Shown here: positions 42,328 through 53,102 of the stretch, in pieces
How the letters are laid out: each line of letters opens with the position of its first letter
How positions within the stretch are numbered: the first letter of the stretch is position 1
The notes under the pieces: generated by a model
What the model was told of the DNA's origin: nothing
Databases searched by the model: none
The model's input: only the letters and a program-made list of their open reading frames with translations
Translations under genes and position numbers: made by a program
Assembly: GCA_032718475.1 (NCBI GenBank)
Contig: JAUCBJ010007854.1
Span: 1-64,000, forward strand
Direction of reading: 5' to 3'
DNA: 64,000 nucleotides
Origin: Nemertoderma westbladi
Lineage: Eukaryota > Xenacoelomorpha > Nemertodermatida > Nemertodermatidae

Positions 42328-42979
42328 GATGCTCCTGTCTAATATGACCGCGTACTAAGATCTTGCGTACCGCCTTTGGTAACATCCTAGCCTCTATATT
42401 ACAAGCTAGGTCCATGGACTTGACTGTCCGCTTTATCATGGCGTGTCATCGAGTAGTTTCCTCCGGCGTCGGCATCGGCATCTTGCGATTGCTCCGCTGT
42501 CGGCTGAAGACGTGTAGCATTCCATCTGGCACTCGAATCTGGATGGTTTTCGAAGTGAGGCTCTGCTGGTGGCTCCCTCCCTCGTTATCGTAGAACATGT
42601 ATCCGTTCTCCCGCAGAGATTGACTCGTTATATCCCACTCATTGAGTAAATCATCCGTGGGGTGCCAAATCCTTCCAACGGCCTTCTCATCATCGAAGCT
42701 GATGGGTTTCCCTGTCCAGTTGGTCGCGATATCGGTGTCGGTCTCAAACATGCCGACTCCGATCCATAAATAAAACATCCGTGTCAAATATCCTCGCAAG
42801 AAATAAGGTGCAATATCCGTTCCCACGCGATCAACTTCCTTGAAGTCAGTAATATGTGGAGGTACATTGCGTATGATTTTTTGAACTATTACTCTACGCA
42901 ACTCCGCAGCCTCTAACACATCGCCAAACGTTACCGATGGGTGGAAATCCAGATTCGTAATGATCTCCGGATGTTCCAC
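42257..42979 (-). pseudogene. protein A, C-terminal region (copy 2)
   Basis: 177 codons open (42979-42446) matching A from VEHPEII through LWIGVG, then running on into about 90 residues that copy 1 has lost (GRIWHPTDDLLNEWDITSQ and more). A TGA and a frame change near 42445 lead into a further 60-codon piece (42439-42257) before B. Relative to copy 1 a segment of about 35 residues is missing just upstream, near 42985, where TCATCTCCACG is repeated. Confidence 0.6.
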
Positions 42980-42983
42980 TATG

Positions 42984-43185
42984 TCATCTCCACGTCATCT
43001 CCACGTAAGGTATCTGTAGTCTCTGCGACATGCATTGAGCGAAGGTAATGCTATCGAAGAGTTCGGGTGTCATTTCCTTCGGTTCCGATTGTTCGTAAGA
43101 GATCCAATAGAATGGTAGGCTCGCGAGCCTTCTGCCGAACTCCTCGATCTTGCCCTTCTCGTACACCTTGTACACTCTATATAGG
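42984..43185 (-). pseudogene. protein A, middle region (copy 2), cut by BEL copy 2
   Basis: About 63 codons matching A residues YKVYEKGEIEEFGGRLASLP with substitutions, beginning at the CTAAG target duplication of BEL copy 2. The N-terminal part continues on the far side of the element at 55088. Confidence 0.7.
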
Positions 43186-43190
43186 CTAAG

Positions 43191-44380
43191 TGTAAAAGCT
43201 TTTGTGGGATAACTGATACGTTTGCCTTTGCTGGCCAGTTCCCCCCCGGTCGCTAAAATACTCTCAAAGGGATTTATAACTAAAATAGTGCAAGCTACCA
43301 GCTTATTGGCTGATGTGCTGTACGGAGATATCTGGGCTCAGTTTAATCGGCCAACTAGTTTAGGGAGGTAGCTTATACCCTGCTGTCCGTGTCGGCCAAT
43401 AGAATTTGCGTAGGCGTTGATTTCGACCTATCCCAGCGCTACTGAACTGAATTTCCTATCTCACTGCTCATCCTCTGTGTTGAACGGGGCTTCGTGGAAT
43501 AAGAGTTTTGGTATACTCGTATAGTAGTAGTAGTCATATGATTTTATATGATTCTGTTGTTGTGTTCCCATTTTCGCCATAACACCGGCTTTTTGGGAAG
43601 AACTCTAGTAAAACTGCTTAAATTATCGAAAGTATAAACTGTTACCTCACTAATTAACATACTCACTTAATTTAATTGCATTAATCATATTGTTTGTACT
43701 GTTATTTTACCGTCAGTTATTAATTGTACCTATTTGTTGATGGAAATATTGCTCTTTGGATAATACGGATAAATCACCCAAATTCCCAATTTTCTTGATA
43801 CACTACAGGTTAGAGAGACCGGCTATACATAACAATTGCGATTTATATTAATGTGGTGTGTATTGAATCTAATGTTATTTAGCAGAACCTACATGAGTCA
43901 ATTACTGCTCTCTTTATGTGTGATCAAATATACTGACGGTCGGCAGAATAGTGAGTATGATTGCGATTGGTAACAAAGTATTTCGTAAAGAATACGCTTT
44001 ATACTTTAATCATAAGCAGTATCGTTGCGTTTTAGTATAAGTCTTAGTTCTGTTTAAATAGATAAAGCGCCACGTCCTAAAGGAACTGTTAATATTTCCC
44101 GAAAGCCAATAATATCTGTCAGAGATTAATTATTAACGATCTATCGAATAATACAGTAGGTATACACTGCAACCTTACAATGCAATAATAAAATTTAAGC
44201 ATCCGAATTCAGTCTCCCGGGTGTAGATCCATCGGGTGAATGATCGCGCATGGGCTGACTTCGGCTAGTGTTTTGCGTATTAGCATAAAATATTGTCGTA
44301 TGCTAAAGTGGTTTTAATTAACTAAAAGACATATAAATTTTGGCAGGTTAAACTGCTAAAGGTCTTCAAAAGCGCGAACA
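43191..44380 (+). repeat. 5' LTR of BEL copy 2
   Basis: 1190 bp; pairs with 53898-55087. Differences noticed: GCCTTTG/GACTTTG near 43222, AGTGAGTATG/AGTGTGTATG near 43952, TTTCGTAAAG/TTTCCTAAAG near 43981. The end regions match the copy 1 LTR; the middle does not. Confidence 0.95.
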
Positions 44381-46576
44381 GTAACAGTTTATAATCTTAT
44401 TGCAGTAGGCAATAAGGTTGCAAAATACCGTAGTGACTGGTAAAACTGAACCGGTGCTTCTGTAGGTCAGTAGGCCTAACTGTCATCACCGGTACCGGTA
44501 CTGCTGTACAAGTACATTTAGTATTATTCGATTTTGATTATTGTATACCAGTAGGCTGTTTAAGAGATTAGGGACTGTACACCCCTTGTTTCTTTTGGAG
44601 CTTACTTATTTCTGTCGGTTTTATTTCCTAGTAAGTTAATATTGAGCTGAAGACGTGTAAGTCTGCTCAGATTGTTCAGATAATTGTAGGCTGAACTGCT
44701 GTCTGACTGTTGTTGAGTTTGGAGAGATTACGGCGTGTGTAGAGTTTGTCTGATAAAGTGCCGTTAGTAAGTTGGGGCAGCCATATGCGGTAAGGTCAAT
44801 CCCCTCTTAAAGAATAAGTCGTACTACCGTGTTAGAACGCATACTAACTAACAGTTTCAGAATCTGCACATACTGTAGTTTATTTAGGCTTGATCGTAGT
44901 CTGCCAGTGTTTTAGCCTGTGTTTGTTTGTGTGGTCTGTTCAGGTACCGTAATAGTTATTACTCAGATATTTTGTAGGCTGGATTGTTGTCTAGCTATTC
45001 TTAGGCCTGAAGGGATTGCTGCGTGTGTAGAGTTTGTCTGATCAAGTGCAGTTAGTAAGTTGGGGCAGCCATAAGCGGTAAGGTCAATCCCCTCTTAAAG
45101 AGTAAGTCGTACTACCGTGTTAGAATGCATACTAACTAACAGTTTCAGAATCTGCACATACTGTAGTTTGTTTAGGCTTGATAGTAGTCTGCCAGCGTTT
45201 AGTTTGTATTTTGTTTGAGTATTCTGTACGGGTAGCGTAATATTTATTATTCAGAGTTTATGCGATTATTCGCAACATTCATGTCCCCAAGTTTATTCCT
45301 ACAGTAATTGTGCTTGTTATACATACCGTTATAGTTAAACTAACCCCGGTACTACATCAGGGCTGCTCGGCGTAGGTAAAGACTGGAGATTTTGTGCTTC
45401 GGTCACTCCAGCAGATGCCGTGGTTCTTTTAACTGTTCAAGTATATTTAACTACTGATTATTTGTTATACCGGTACTTGTACCTAATTTAGGGTTTAGTG
45501 TACAGTGCTTTCCGAAGTAATTAGTGTAGGCAGTATATTTGTGTTGTAAAGTGGTTGATAGGCACATTCGTTAGCTCTATTAGCTTCTGGGTAGGAACAA
45601 TCCGTGATACATAACGTAGTACCTATAGCGATACGGTTATAGGTCGTCAGGCGGTGGTATTTTCCTATCTATCTGGACAGTACAATATATTTACTACTAC
45701 TTATTATTTCAAATACCGTAGTACCCTGACAGTTGTAATAACCAGAATTCTAACCCTTTGTTAGGCTGGTTTGTAGACTTCCTGTAAAATTACCCTAAAA
45801 ATTTCGTACGTAATATTTTGTTGTGTTTTAATTAGAGAATTAATCTCACCCGTATCGTAAGTAATTTGTAGTATTAAGTAACTTAGGTAAATTAGAATTA
45901 TCAGTTTTAGTGTCAAATAAATAGCACTTCACTGAGAGGCGTTCAGCTTCTGTGTAGTGACCCCCCAGAAATAATAACATTTATTTCAAATATTGACAAA
46001 AACCCATTTAAACGGGTATATATCTATTATAAATCAACTCAAACGATTTATAAATAGTAGGCCTGCCATACAACAACTAGGTCTCAATATCAGTTGAACT
46101 ACTGCTTAAATAACGGTAATAAAGTAAGTTAAAGTAACCAAGTAACCCTAAATATTCAGAAATTCAATTATTCTAAAATAATTGATAATTGACATACCGG
46201 TATTTACCATAGGCTTATTATATTTATCTCTATAAATTTGAGCTGAAATCATACCGGTACTCTGTAATTAATCTAGTCCGTAATTATACTTATATATACT
46301 ATAAGTGTAAGCTGTATACCGGTATTCACTATAGGCCTATTATATATTTATATATATTTGTGCTAAATTTATATACCGGTACTCTGTGACAAATCTAGTC
46401 TGTAATAATACTTATATATATATTATAAGCATACCGGTATTCTAATATATTATATATATATCACGCTACACTGAGTAGCAGTATCGGTAATTAATTATTA
46501 GGCTAACAGTGATACTGAATTACTAGACTTGCTTTAACTGTAATATAGCAGTAGGCATTCAACTGTACAATCAAAC
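44381..46576 (+). other. untranslated leader of BEL copy 2
   Basis: 2.2 kb before gag. It contains a tandem duplication with a period of about 287 bp (about 44686-44930 and 44970-45215, for example TTAGTAAGTTGGGGCAGCCA in both). TACCGGTA motifs recur. It has no long ORF and no TGG primer-binding site after the LTR. Confidence 0.7.
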
Positions 46577-49500
46577 ATGGCTGACACAAGGCAAACTCTG
46601 TCAGATAGTCTCCTAGAAACAACAGACTGTTTCTCAGATCAAAGTGTAGAGAATCCCAGACCGAGGTCTGAAACCCCTCATACTGTAAGAAGGGCAACCC
46701 CTGCAGTGGTTGTATCAGAACCTAGGTTGGTAGAAGCGATTTCGCATTTTGCGAAGTTAGTGAAGCGCCGTTGGTCTGCCATAGGCACTCGGGCCCAAGT
46801 CAAGCGGGATCAAGAAGAAGCTATAAAACAGCAGCAACCTCCTAGCCAAGAACCTAGTTCTCAGCGGCCCGATAGCTCCAGTAGTTCGGATACTGTTGAG
46901 CGGACGCCCGAACGCGGAGCGAAGATGGCGGATATGGTTTATGATGAGCGGCCAACCTATGAAGAATCAACCGACGCCACTTCTTCTCAAGTGGAAAGCG
47001 AGGTGGAAATCGAAGTGGAAAGCGAATTAACAGCAGCAGAGAAGCCGCGAACTAGAGACGCCATTGACATATATCTGTCAGACTATCAGCGATTCATAGG
47101 AGACGAAGAGTTGAGGAGACGACTGTCTGGACTTCGCCCTAATAGTGAAGGAACCAAGCTTGTGTTGGACGCAATCGATGCGGAAATGTTAGCTGCAGAA
47201 CAAGCTAAATGTGATGAAAAACTCCGCCTCGTTAGAGTCCAAGAAGAACAAATAAAGAAAAGAAGGATAGAGGAACAAAAGGCGGCGGCTATGGCGGCGG
47301 CTATGGCAGATGCAGAAGCAGAAAGAAAAGCAGCAATGGCGGTGGCTATGGCAGATGCAGAAGCAGAAAGAAAAGCAGCAATGGCGGTGGCTATGGCAGA
47401 TGCAGAAGCAGAAAGAAAAGCAGCAAAGGCGGTGGCAAAGGCAGTGGCAGAAGCAGAAAGGAGAGCATCTGAGCAGACTACCCAACTGGAGTTGGAAAAT
47501 CTGCAAGAGACACAAGACAGTATAAATAAACAGTTTACTGCTAATCAAATGCAGATGATGAGAAAATCTACTCCCAAGCGCCAGGGATACACATCCTCGG
47601 AGGAAGGCGATACTACCGATCCTGAAGGCGGAGGAAATAGATCTCATCTAAGTAGGCGTAAAAAAACATATTACCGTCGCAAATTGCCTGATTTGCCCCC
47701 AGCTGTTAAAAGACAGCTAACTAGCACCGATTTAGGCAGTGCAGAACCCATAGAACAATTTATCCAGGTCAAAAGACTCCCTACTATAGTCGATGAACCT
47801 GAAATAATTAGGCCTGTTGTTCCCAAAGTCACTTCTGTGCTAGAGACCCCTACACTTCCAGAGCTTAACTCTAAATTCCCTTTACATAGCACTACACTGC
47901 CTGTACCCGGTGGAACAGTCCATGCAATTACCCCTGTCCAGATAGCAGAGAGAGAAATCAATAATTTGTCTCCCGTCGTCCCGCGTCAGCCCGCTACTAT
48001 GTTGGCGACTCCCGCTTCGGCGGTTGAGTGGGTGGAAGAGGGACGGCGGGGGATGAATCTCCTGCTAGGACAGATGCAGGAGACTGTCCACCAACTTAAG
48101 GGAACAGTGAGGGAAGGTAGAGCAGAGTTGCAAGAAGTGCAGCAAAGTATCGCGCTAGAACGCGACAAATTAGTCAATATACAAAAAGGCATACCAATAC
48201 ACCCTGTAACATTGTGTCAACCCGTTAGGTCTGAAGTATTACATGCGCAAGGTGTGGAGCCTACACGCATCTATACTGCTAGTGAAGTTGAAACTCCTAT
48301 AACAAACCCTATTAAGGGTGATTATAGACCTGTTATTAATGATATTCCCTATAGACCTGATAATGATCCGAGAAATTTATATACCGATAATTCGATATTA
48401 AATAACACGATGGCCCAAGAAAGCTTTACGCGTCAGATGGCTAGAACAGAAGCCCGCCAAGCGGTCAAAGTGGGAGAGATCGTCAAATTCAATGGAGATG
48501 AGATGAAATGGTTACCTTTCAACGAATATTACAAAGATAGCATACAGAACTCTGTACTATCTAACGGAGAGAAACTTAGATTCCTCATCAAGTGCTTGGA
48601 AGGACCTCCCAAGTTAATGGCGTTAAAGTTTATTGGACATCCAGATGGATTAAGACAAGTTTGGGATACACTAAACATCAGGTATGGTAACAAGGATAAC
48701 ATAGCTAAGTATTTGTATGCAAAATTAGTAGCCCCCCGACACTTCCTTAGTAGCGGGATTATAGAGTTTTCCGATGAAATTCAAGAGATCTGTAGACAAC
48801 TGGACTGGTTAGGTAAGTCGCATGAATATCAGAGTTCCATGGTTATTGGAGCCGTAGTCTCTACTTTACCAAAGGGTGGAGTATGTACACGCTGGGACAA
48901 GAAAGTGTTGTACATGAATGAACAACAACGACGAAGTCCTACCATGGCTGATCTCATGTCTTTCTTAGATAGTGAAGTAAAATTACAACTCATAAGGCAG
49001 GCCAGAGAGAAAACATCGGAAAATAAGGTAAGTGAGAAACCCGATTCTAGGAGAAGGATAATACCAGTGTGTTATACTGACGACGGCGAAAGCCAAGCTT
49101 CTCAAGAAGAGGACAGCGGGAAAGACACAGCAAAATCTTACTATGACAACAAGACCTATAAAGACGTAAGTAAATACAAGTCTCGAACCAGTGACAGGAG
49201 AGAACAGGTAACAACAACTCCTCCTACGTCTCCTAAGAGAATTCACGGAAGAAAGCCCGAAGAAAGAACGAGAGTGCATAACGTTAACCAAGTTAAGGTG
49301 AGTAACATCAAACCAAAATGTGCGCTGTGCGACGGGCCTCACCGTTTGAGTGCGTGTGCTGAATTTCTAAAGAAATCCCCTGTAGACAGACGTACAGTCC
49401 TGTGGAATAAGCGGTTATGCTATAATTGCCTCAGATCAGGACACCAACGGCGAACCTGTTACTCCGACGCAGAGTGTGCAAAGTGTGGCGCGAAACATCA

Positions 49501-50746
49501 CATTTTGTTACACAGTGAGTTCGAACGAGACAACCTGAGTCAGGTAAGTGAGCCCGAACTACATGTCCAATTCAGTGATGTGAACGACACTGACCAAGGT
49601 TCTGAGTGGGAAGGATTCTATACAGACGAATTCTCCGATGCCAACGAATCCTGTTATCTAATAAATACCACAGTGTATCGAGCACTTACGGATGAAAAGG
49701 ACACTGACGAGTTTACTCCAACTCCTTTTGACAAACAACCATCTTGGAAAGTTCCAACTTCCAACATAGGAATAAGAGAATTTCCTGTAGTGCAAGTTCG
49801 AGTTCATGGTCCCAACAAGAGTTACATAGTGAACGCCCTACTTGACTCCGGCAGCACAGGAACATTCATCGATCAAGAACTAGCCGAAGATATCTTTGCT
49901 GGACAACCCAAGTTCCGGACTAAATTGAATATGTCAGGAATTATGCAGGTTTGGAAATCTACCCTAACGGCAGATTACTATGTAGGTGTGTTGTCCACCC
50001 CCCAGGATAAGTTAGGAACACAAGGTATAAGGTCAGTAAAAATGGTGGCTATAAAGAACTTTGCTACTACTCAAGCAGAACCTTATAACTGGGACGTGGA
50101 CGAGTGCATCCAACATCTTGAGATACCTCGATTCCAAACCGATTATCCTGGAGTGCAAATACTCATCGGCCAAAACGCGCATGAGTCGCTCGAGCCATTA
50201 GAGAAACGGCCTGCTCAACCACAGCCACTACAAACCTATGCGGTAAGAACTAGAGTAGGTTGGTACTTCACTGGCCCTTCCCGTAGAACTCTCAAAGAGA
50301 GATTACCTCAACAACAGGTATACCAAGTAAAGGGGGAAGTGGAGAGCAGTGATGTGGACGACCCAACTGAGGGAACACCATACTCCTCAGATAATGACGA
50401 TATTAACTCCAATGTAGATCAATGGAGACATTGCCTTGGGACGATTAATCCAGCCGACATCGCTTCCAGAGGAGCAACTCCTCAAGAACTGATAGATACT
50501 CCAGGCTGGTTAGGTGGATCCGACTTCTTAAGTAAAGAAGAAGAAGAATGGCCTCCTCATCTTACCACGGCGGAGAGTAGACAGGCCAAGGGAGCGGAGA
50601 AACTAACACAACCACTCAATCGCCCAGCTAGTCGTTTATGTTTACTGGAAAGAGACCGAAAACTGTCCGGAAACTATGGAAGGCAAGATACTCTTCCTAC
50701 GACCACTTCCCTAATCCGACAAATATCTAGGGACTCCATAACGTAA
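46577..50746 (+). CDS. gag-pr: BEL/Pao gag-protease fused in frame to pol remnants
   Basis: 1389 codons open from the ATG at 46577 (MADTRQTLSDSLLETT). Residues about 243-300: Ala/Glu/Lys-rich coiled coil with three 15-residue repeats (MADAEAERKAAMAVA). About 500-545: second predicted coil. About 625-800: BEL gag core (VKFNGDEMKWLPFNEYYKD, DUF1759-like). About 914-985: zinc knuckles CALCDGPHRLSAC and CYNCLRSGHQRRTC. About 1085-1230: aspartic protease with active site LLDSGSTGTFID. At about 1280 the protein jumps to the RNase H/integrase boundary (INPADIASRG) and at about 1343 to the last 45 integrase residues. Both deletions keep the frame. A copy 1 gag segment of about 150 residues is also absent. 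It could still make particles and protease but cannot reverse transcribe. Confidence 0.88.
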   Translation: MADTRQTLSDSLLETTDCFSDQSVENPRPRSETPHTVRRATPAVVVSEPRLVEAISHFAKLVKRRWSAIGTRAQVKRDQEEAIKQQQPPSQEPSSQRPDSSSSSDTVERTPERGAKMADMVYDERPTYEESTDATSSQVESEVEIEVESELTAAEKPRTRDAIDIYLSDYQRFIGDEELRRRLSGLRPNSEGTKLVLDAIDAEMLAAEQAKCDEKLRLVRVQEEQIKKRRIEEQKAAAMAAAMADAEAERKAAMAVAMADAEAERKAAMAVAMADAEAERKAAKAVAKAVAEAERRASEQTTQLELENLQETQDSINKQFTANQMQMMRKSTPKRQGYTSSEEGDTTDPEGGGNRSHLSRRKKTYYRRKLPDLPPAVKRQLTSTDLGSAEPIEQFIQVKRLPTIVDEPEIIRPVVPKVTSVLETPTLPELNSKFPLHSTTLPVPGGTVHAITPVQIAEREINNLSPVVPRQPATMLATPASAVEWVEEGRRGMNLLLGQMQETVHQLKGTVREGRAELQEVQQSIALERDKLVNIQKGIPIHPVTLCQPVRSEVLHAQGVEPTRIYTASEVETPITNPIKGDYRPVINDIPYRPDNDPRNLYTDNSILNNTMAQESFTRQMARTEARQAVKVGEIVKFNGDEMKWLPFNEYYKDSIQNSVLSNGEKLRFLIKCLEGPPKLMALKFIGHPDGLRQVWDTLNIRYGNKDNIAKYLYAKLVAPRHFLSSGIIEFSDEIQEICRQLDWLGKSHEYQSSMVIGAVVSTLPKGGVCTRWDKKVLYMNEQQRRSPTMADLMSFLDSEVKLQLIRQAREKTSENKVSEKPDSRRRIIPVCYTDDGESQASQEEDSGKDTAKSYYDNKTYKDVSKYKSRTSDRREQVTTTPPTSPKRIHGRKPEERTRVHNVNQVKVSNIKPKCALCDGPHRLSACAEFLKKSPVDRRTVLWNKRLCYNCLRSGHQRRTCYSDAECAKCGAKHHILLHSEFERDNLSQVSEPELHVQFSDVNDTDQGSEWEGFYTDEFSDANESCYLINTTVYRALTDEKDTDEFTPTPFDKQPSWKVPTSNIGIREFPVVQVRVHGPNKSYIVNALLDSGSTGTFIDQELAEDIFAGQPKFRTKLNMSGIMQVWKSTLTADYYVGVLSTPQDKLGTQGIRSVKMVAIKNFATTQAEPYNWDVDECIQHLEIPRFQTDYPGVQILIGQNAHESLEPLEKRPAQPQPLQTYAVRTRVGWYFTGPSRRTLKERLPQQQVYQVKGEVESSDVDDPTEGTPYSSDNDDINSNVDQWRHCLGTINPADIASRGATPQELIDTPGWLGGSDFLSKEEEEWPPHLTTAESRQAKGAEKLTQPLNRPASRLCLLERDRKLSGNYGRQDTLPTTTSLIRQISRDSIT

Positions 50747-51290
50747 TAACATATGGAGTGGGCGTGTGACTATATCATTTTATATTTGTTTTTATTTTAT
50801 ATTTATGTATGTATTATTATGTAATTTTATTATAATCGTTTTCTTTAATTTTATTTAGTAGAATGTTAGTTTAGAATATTTAGTAAATTAGTGCAATATA
50901 TTAGTGTTTATTACGTACATAATTACTTATAATATATATTTAGTGCGACGGCAAGAAGTAATTATTTTCTCTTTCCTTACTGTCCGTATTATATTATAAA
51001 TGCGAGACTATAGTAAGATGACATGTCAGTACTTCTTAAAGTACAATAAAGCCACTACTATATTTAAGTATTATTGTTAGGCAGAGTATTAGGAATGCAA
51101 AGTTCAGATCCTCGTGTCTCGGCTAAACCAAGCTCTGGGTAGACCTTGGAAACGACTTGCCTCTTCACACTGACATTGCTTCGTGCGATATTGCTCTTCT
51201 ACCTTATTTCAAATAATACATATAGTAGCGTGATGTCCCTCTAACAGTAGCGTAAAACGCAAATAAATCTGTTAAACCTTTTGACCATCT

Positions 51291-51390
51291 GTAATTCTAG
51301 TCGATTAAGATATCGTGGCACCCACCGATATACTTGAAAGACAAATTCTAGAATCAGTGGTTAACGTCCCCAGACAAGTTCTGGAATAAA
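51291..51390 (+). other. structured repeat a (BEL copy 2)
   Basis: ATTCTAG/CTAGAAT, GTC/GAC, TTAAG/CTTGA and ATATCG/CGATAT nested around a loop, followed by CCAGA-caagt-TCTGG. Almost the same as 18927-19025. Confidence 0.6.
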
Positions 51391-51452
51391 TCGGTGCCCA
51401 TCCTAAATATTAATTTAATATTTATTAAAATCTGTAAAATCCCGATCCTTCA

Positions 51453-51555
51453 AAATTTCTAGTCAATTAAGATATCGCAGTATTTACCGATATTCTTAGA
51501 AGGACTATTTTATAGAATTAAGGATCCTAAGTCCCCAGATATGCTCTGGAATAAA
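51453..51555 (+). other. structured repeat b (BEL copy 2)
   Basis: Keeps TTAAG/CTTAG, ATATCG/CGATAT and the hairpin CCAGA-tatgc-TCTGG, with a weaker outer stem than in copy 1. Confidence 0.55.
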
Positions 51556-52368
51556 ATTTGTGTCAATTTAACATCAAATAATAAAATTCACGGGAATAAA
51601 TTTAAATTCATATTCAAATGAATTTCATAAATTGTCATTTTGTGCAATTTATAACATTCCCAAAATTCCAGTAATTAATAGACCATGGGAGCGGAGATTC
51701 ATATTGAGTGTACTAGAGTGCGAGAATCTCCAACATATAGTCAATAGCCGATAAAATTTATAAAATCATGCATAAAGAGGATATTGACAATTAAAGAATT
51801 ACTATTAAATAACATCCCAGATCTGTATACATGAGAATTGCCCTAATTCTACCGCTAGTTTTCCATAATGTCACCATGGCAACACCCACGCTAGAAGTAG
51901 AAGCAAGTTAAAGGAACAATAAAAAGCTTAACCCATTGCGTAGCATAAGAGTATACATAACGCACTATTAGTATCCAAGGATACATAGTAATAACGTGAC
52001 ATTCTGGAAGACACTGACTAACGGACAAATGGCATGCATGTGTGCAGTAAGCAATGATTGTATGGAATTTGTGCGTTTATAGGTGAATGTTACTACTAAA
52101 GTGTGTTTACAGTAGTTAATCGCAATTGTAAAGTAGCCCTAACTCTACCGAGATAACCTCAAGTGGATTCAAGCTTTTGGGACGGACAGTGGTGGGACTT
52201 GTGCCGGTTATCGTTGTCGTGCTGTTGCTACATGTTGGCGTAAACACCGCGACAACGGTACATCGGCGCTGAGAAACCCACTGTCCGGGGGCAAAGCCTA
52301 GTAGGCAGCGACGCCCGCTTGCCTAAAATATTAACTCATATTGATATTAATAAACTCAGATAGCAGAT

Positions 52369-52767
52369 ATGACGGAATTGATAGAAGATGACCTTGGTAT
52401 CAGGGAGCGATATACTCTACCTTTACAAGCGTTTGTGGATAGCTTGATACGCGGTGAAGCCGATCCGACTATTACGGAGGACGATGGTCGTTATATCGAA
52501 CCGCCGATGTCCCAGGAACAACTTATGCGTGAATTGGACTATAGAAAATTCACCGCTCGCTATACGAATCGTAATGGTACGTATATGGACTTCTTAACTA
52601 CCGGCCATCCTACCGATTTACATGATACGGACGATGTATACACCGAAAGGGAAATGGTTCTATTTAAATATCATACCCAGCGGAGTCGTAACGATAAACC
52701 AAGAATAGATCACGAAAATTATATTCGTAACAGACTGGGAAGACGGACCCATATGTTTAGAATCTGA
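52369..52767 (+). CDS. unidentified 3' ORF C (BEL copy 2)
   Basis: 132 codons beginning MTELIEDDLGIRERY. Conserved with copy 1 through about residue 123 (RYIEPPMSQEQL, DYRKFTARYT, TGHPTDLHDTDD). The last ten residues differ because the frame shifts; a +1 frame (52739 on) continues with a Cys-rich stretch, so C is likely the N-terminal part of a longer protein. No signal peptide or membrane segment. Not recognised as env, a nuclease or any other family. Confidence 0.65.
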   Translation: MTELIEDDLGIRERYTLPLQAFVDSLIRGEADPTITEDDGRYIEPPMSQEQLMRELDYRKFTARYTNRNGTYMDFLTTGHPTDLHDTDDVYTEREMVLFKYHTQRSRNDKPRIDHENYIRNRLGRRTHMFRI

Positions 52768-53095
52768 AGAGATTCAGCCCCCCACGTCTCGGAGTAGCGA
52801 TAGCGACTACATATGGGAATGGTATCAAGGTCCACAGTGTCTCACTGCGTACGATTATCGCCATGCCAACTATGTTTCTCGGCAACGTTGTCGATTATGC
52901 GCATCGAGAGACCATGTTACGCCCATGGACACAAACGTCCGCTGTTCCTATTTCCACGAACAACCGACGATGGAAATTTATTGCGCGTATTACAGACTCA
53001 ATAACTCGCACATTTTTGCGGTTTGCCCTCAATTTATGACTCAATGTCACCATTGTCAACTAAAGGGACGCGCCAGTTTCGATTGCCCTTTTTAG
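52739..53095 (+). pseudogene. Cys-rich continuation of the 3' ORF (BEL copy 2)
   Basis: 118 codons open in the frame +1 to ORF C, overlapping its end, stopping at TAG 53093. Contains spaced Cys pairs: CRLC, a CSYFH, CPQF and CHHC followed by FDCPF, suggesting one or two zinc-binding units. The next ORF (D) begins a few bases later in yet another +1 frame. Either two frameshift mutations or programmed shifting or splicing joins C, this segment and D. It is too short and shifted to stand in ordinary gene lists. Confidence 0.5.
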
Positions 53096-53102
53096 TCACG
53101 AT

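Larger units (their letters stand above)
50747..52368 (+). other. non-coding stretch between pol and 3' ORFs, BEL copy 2
   Basis: Conserved counterpart of 18378-20007. Contains structured repeats at 51291-51390 and 51453-51555. No gene. Confidence 0.65.

Noticed and set aside
47189-47647. 152-codon minus-strand ORF with Cys/Phe repeats
   Set aside because: Antisense shadow of the repetitive gag coiled coil.
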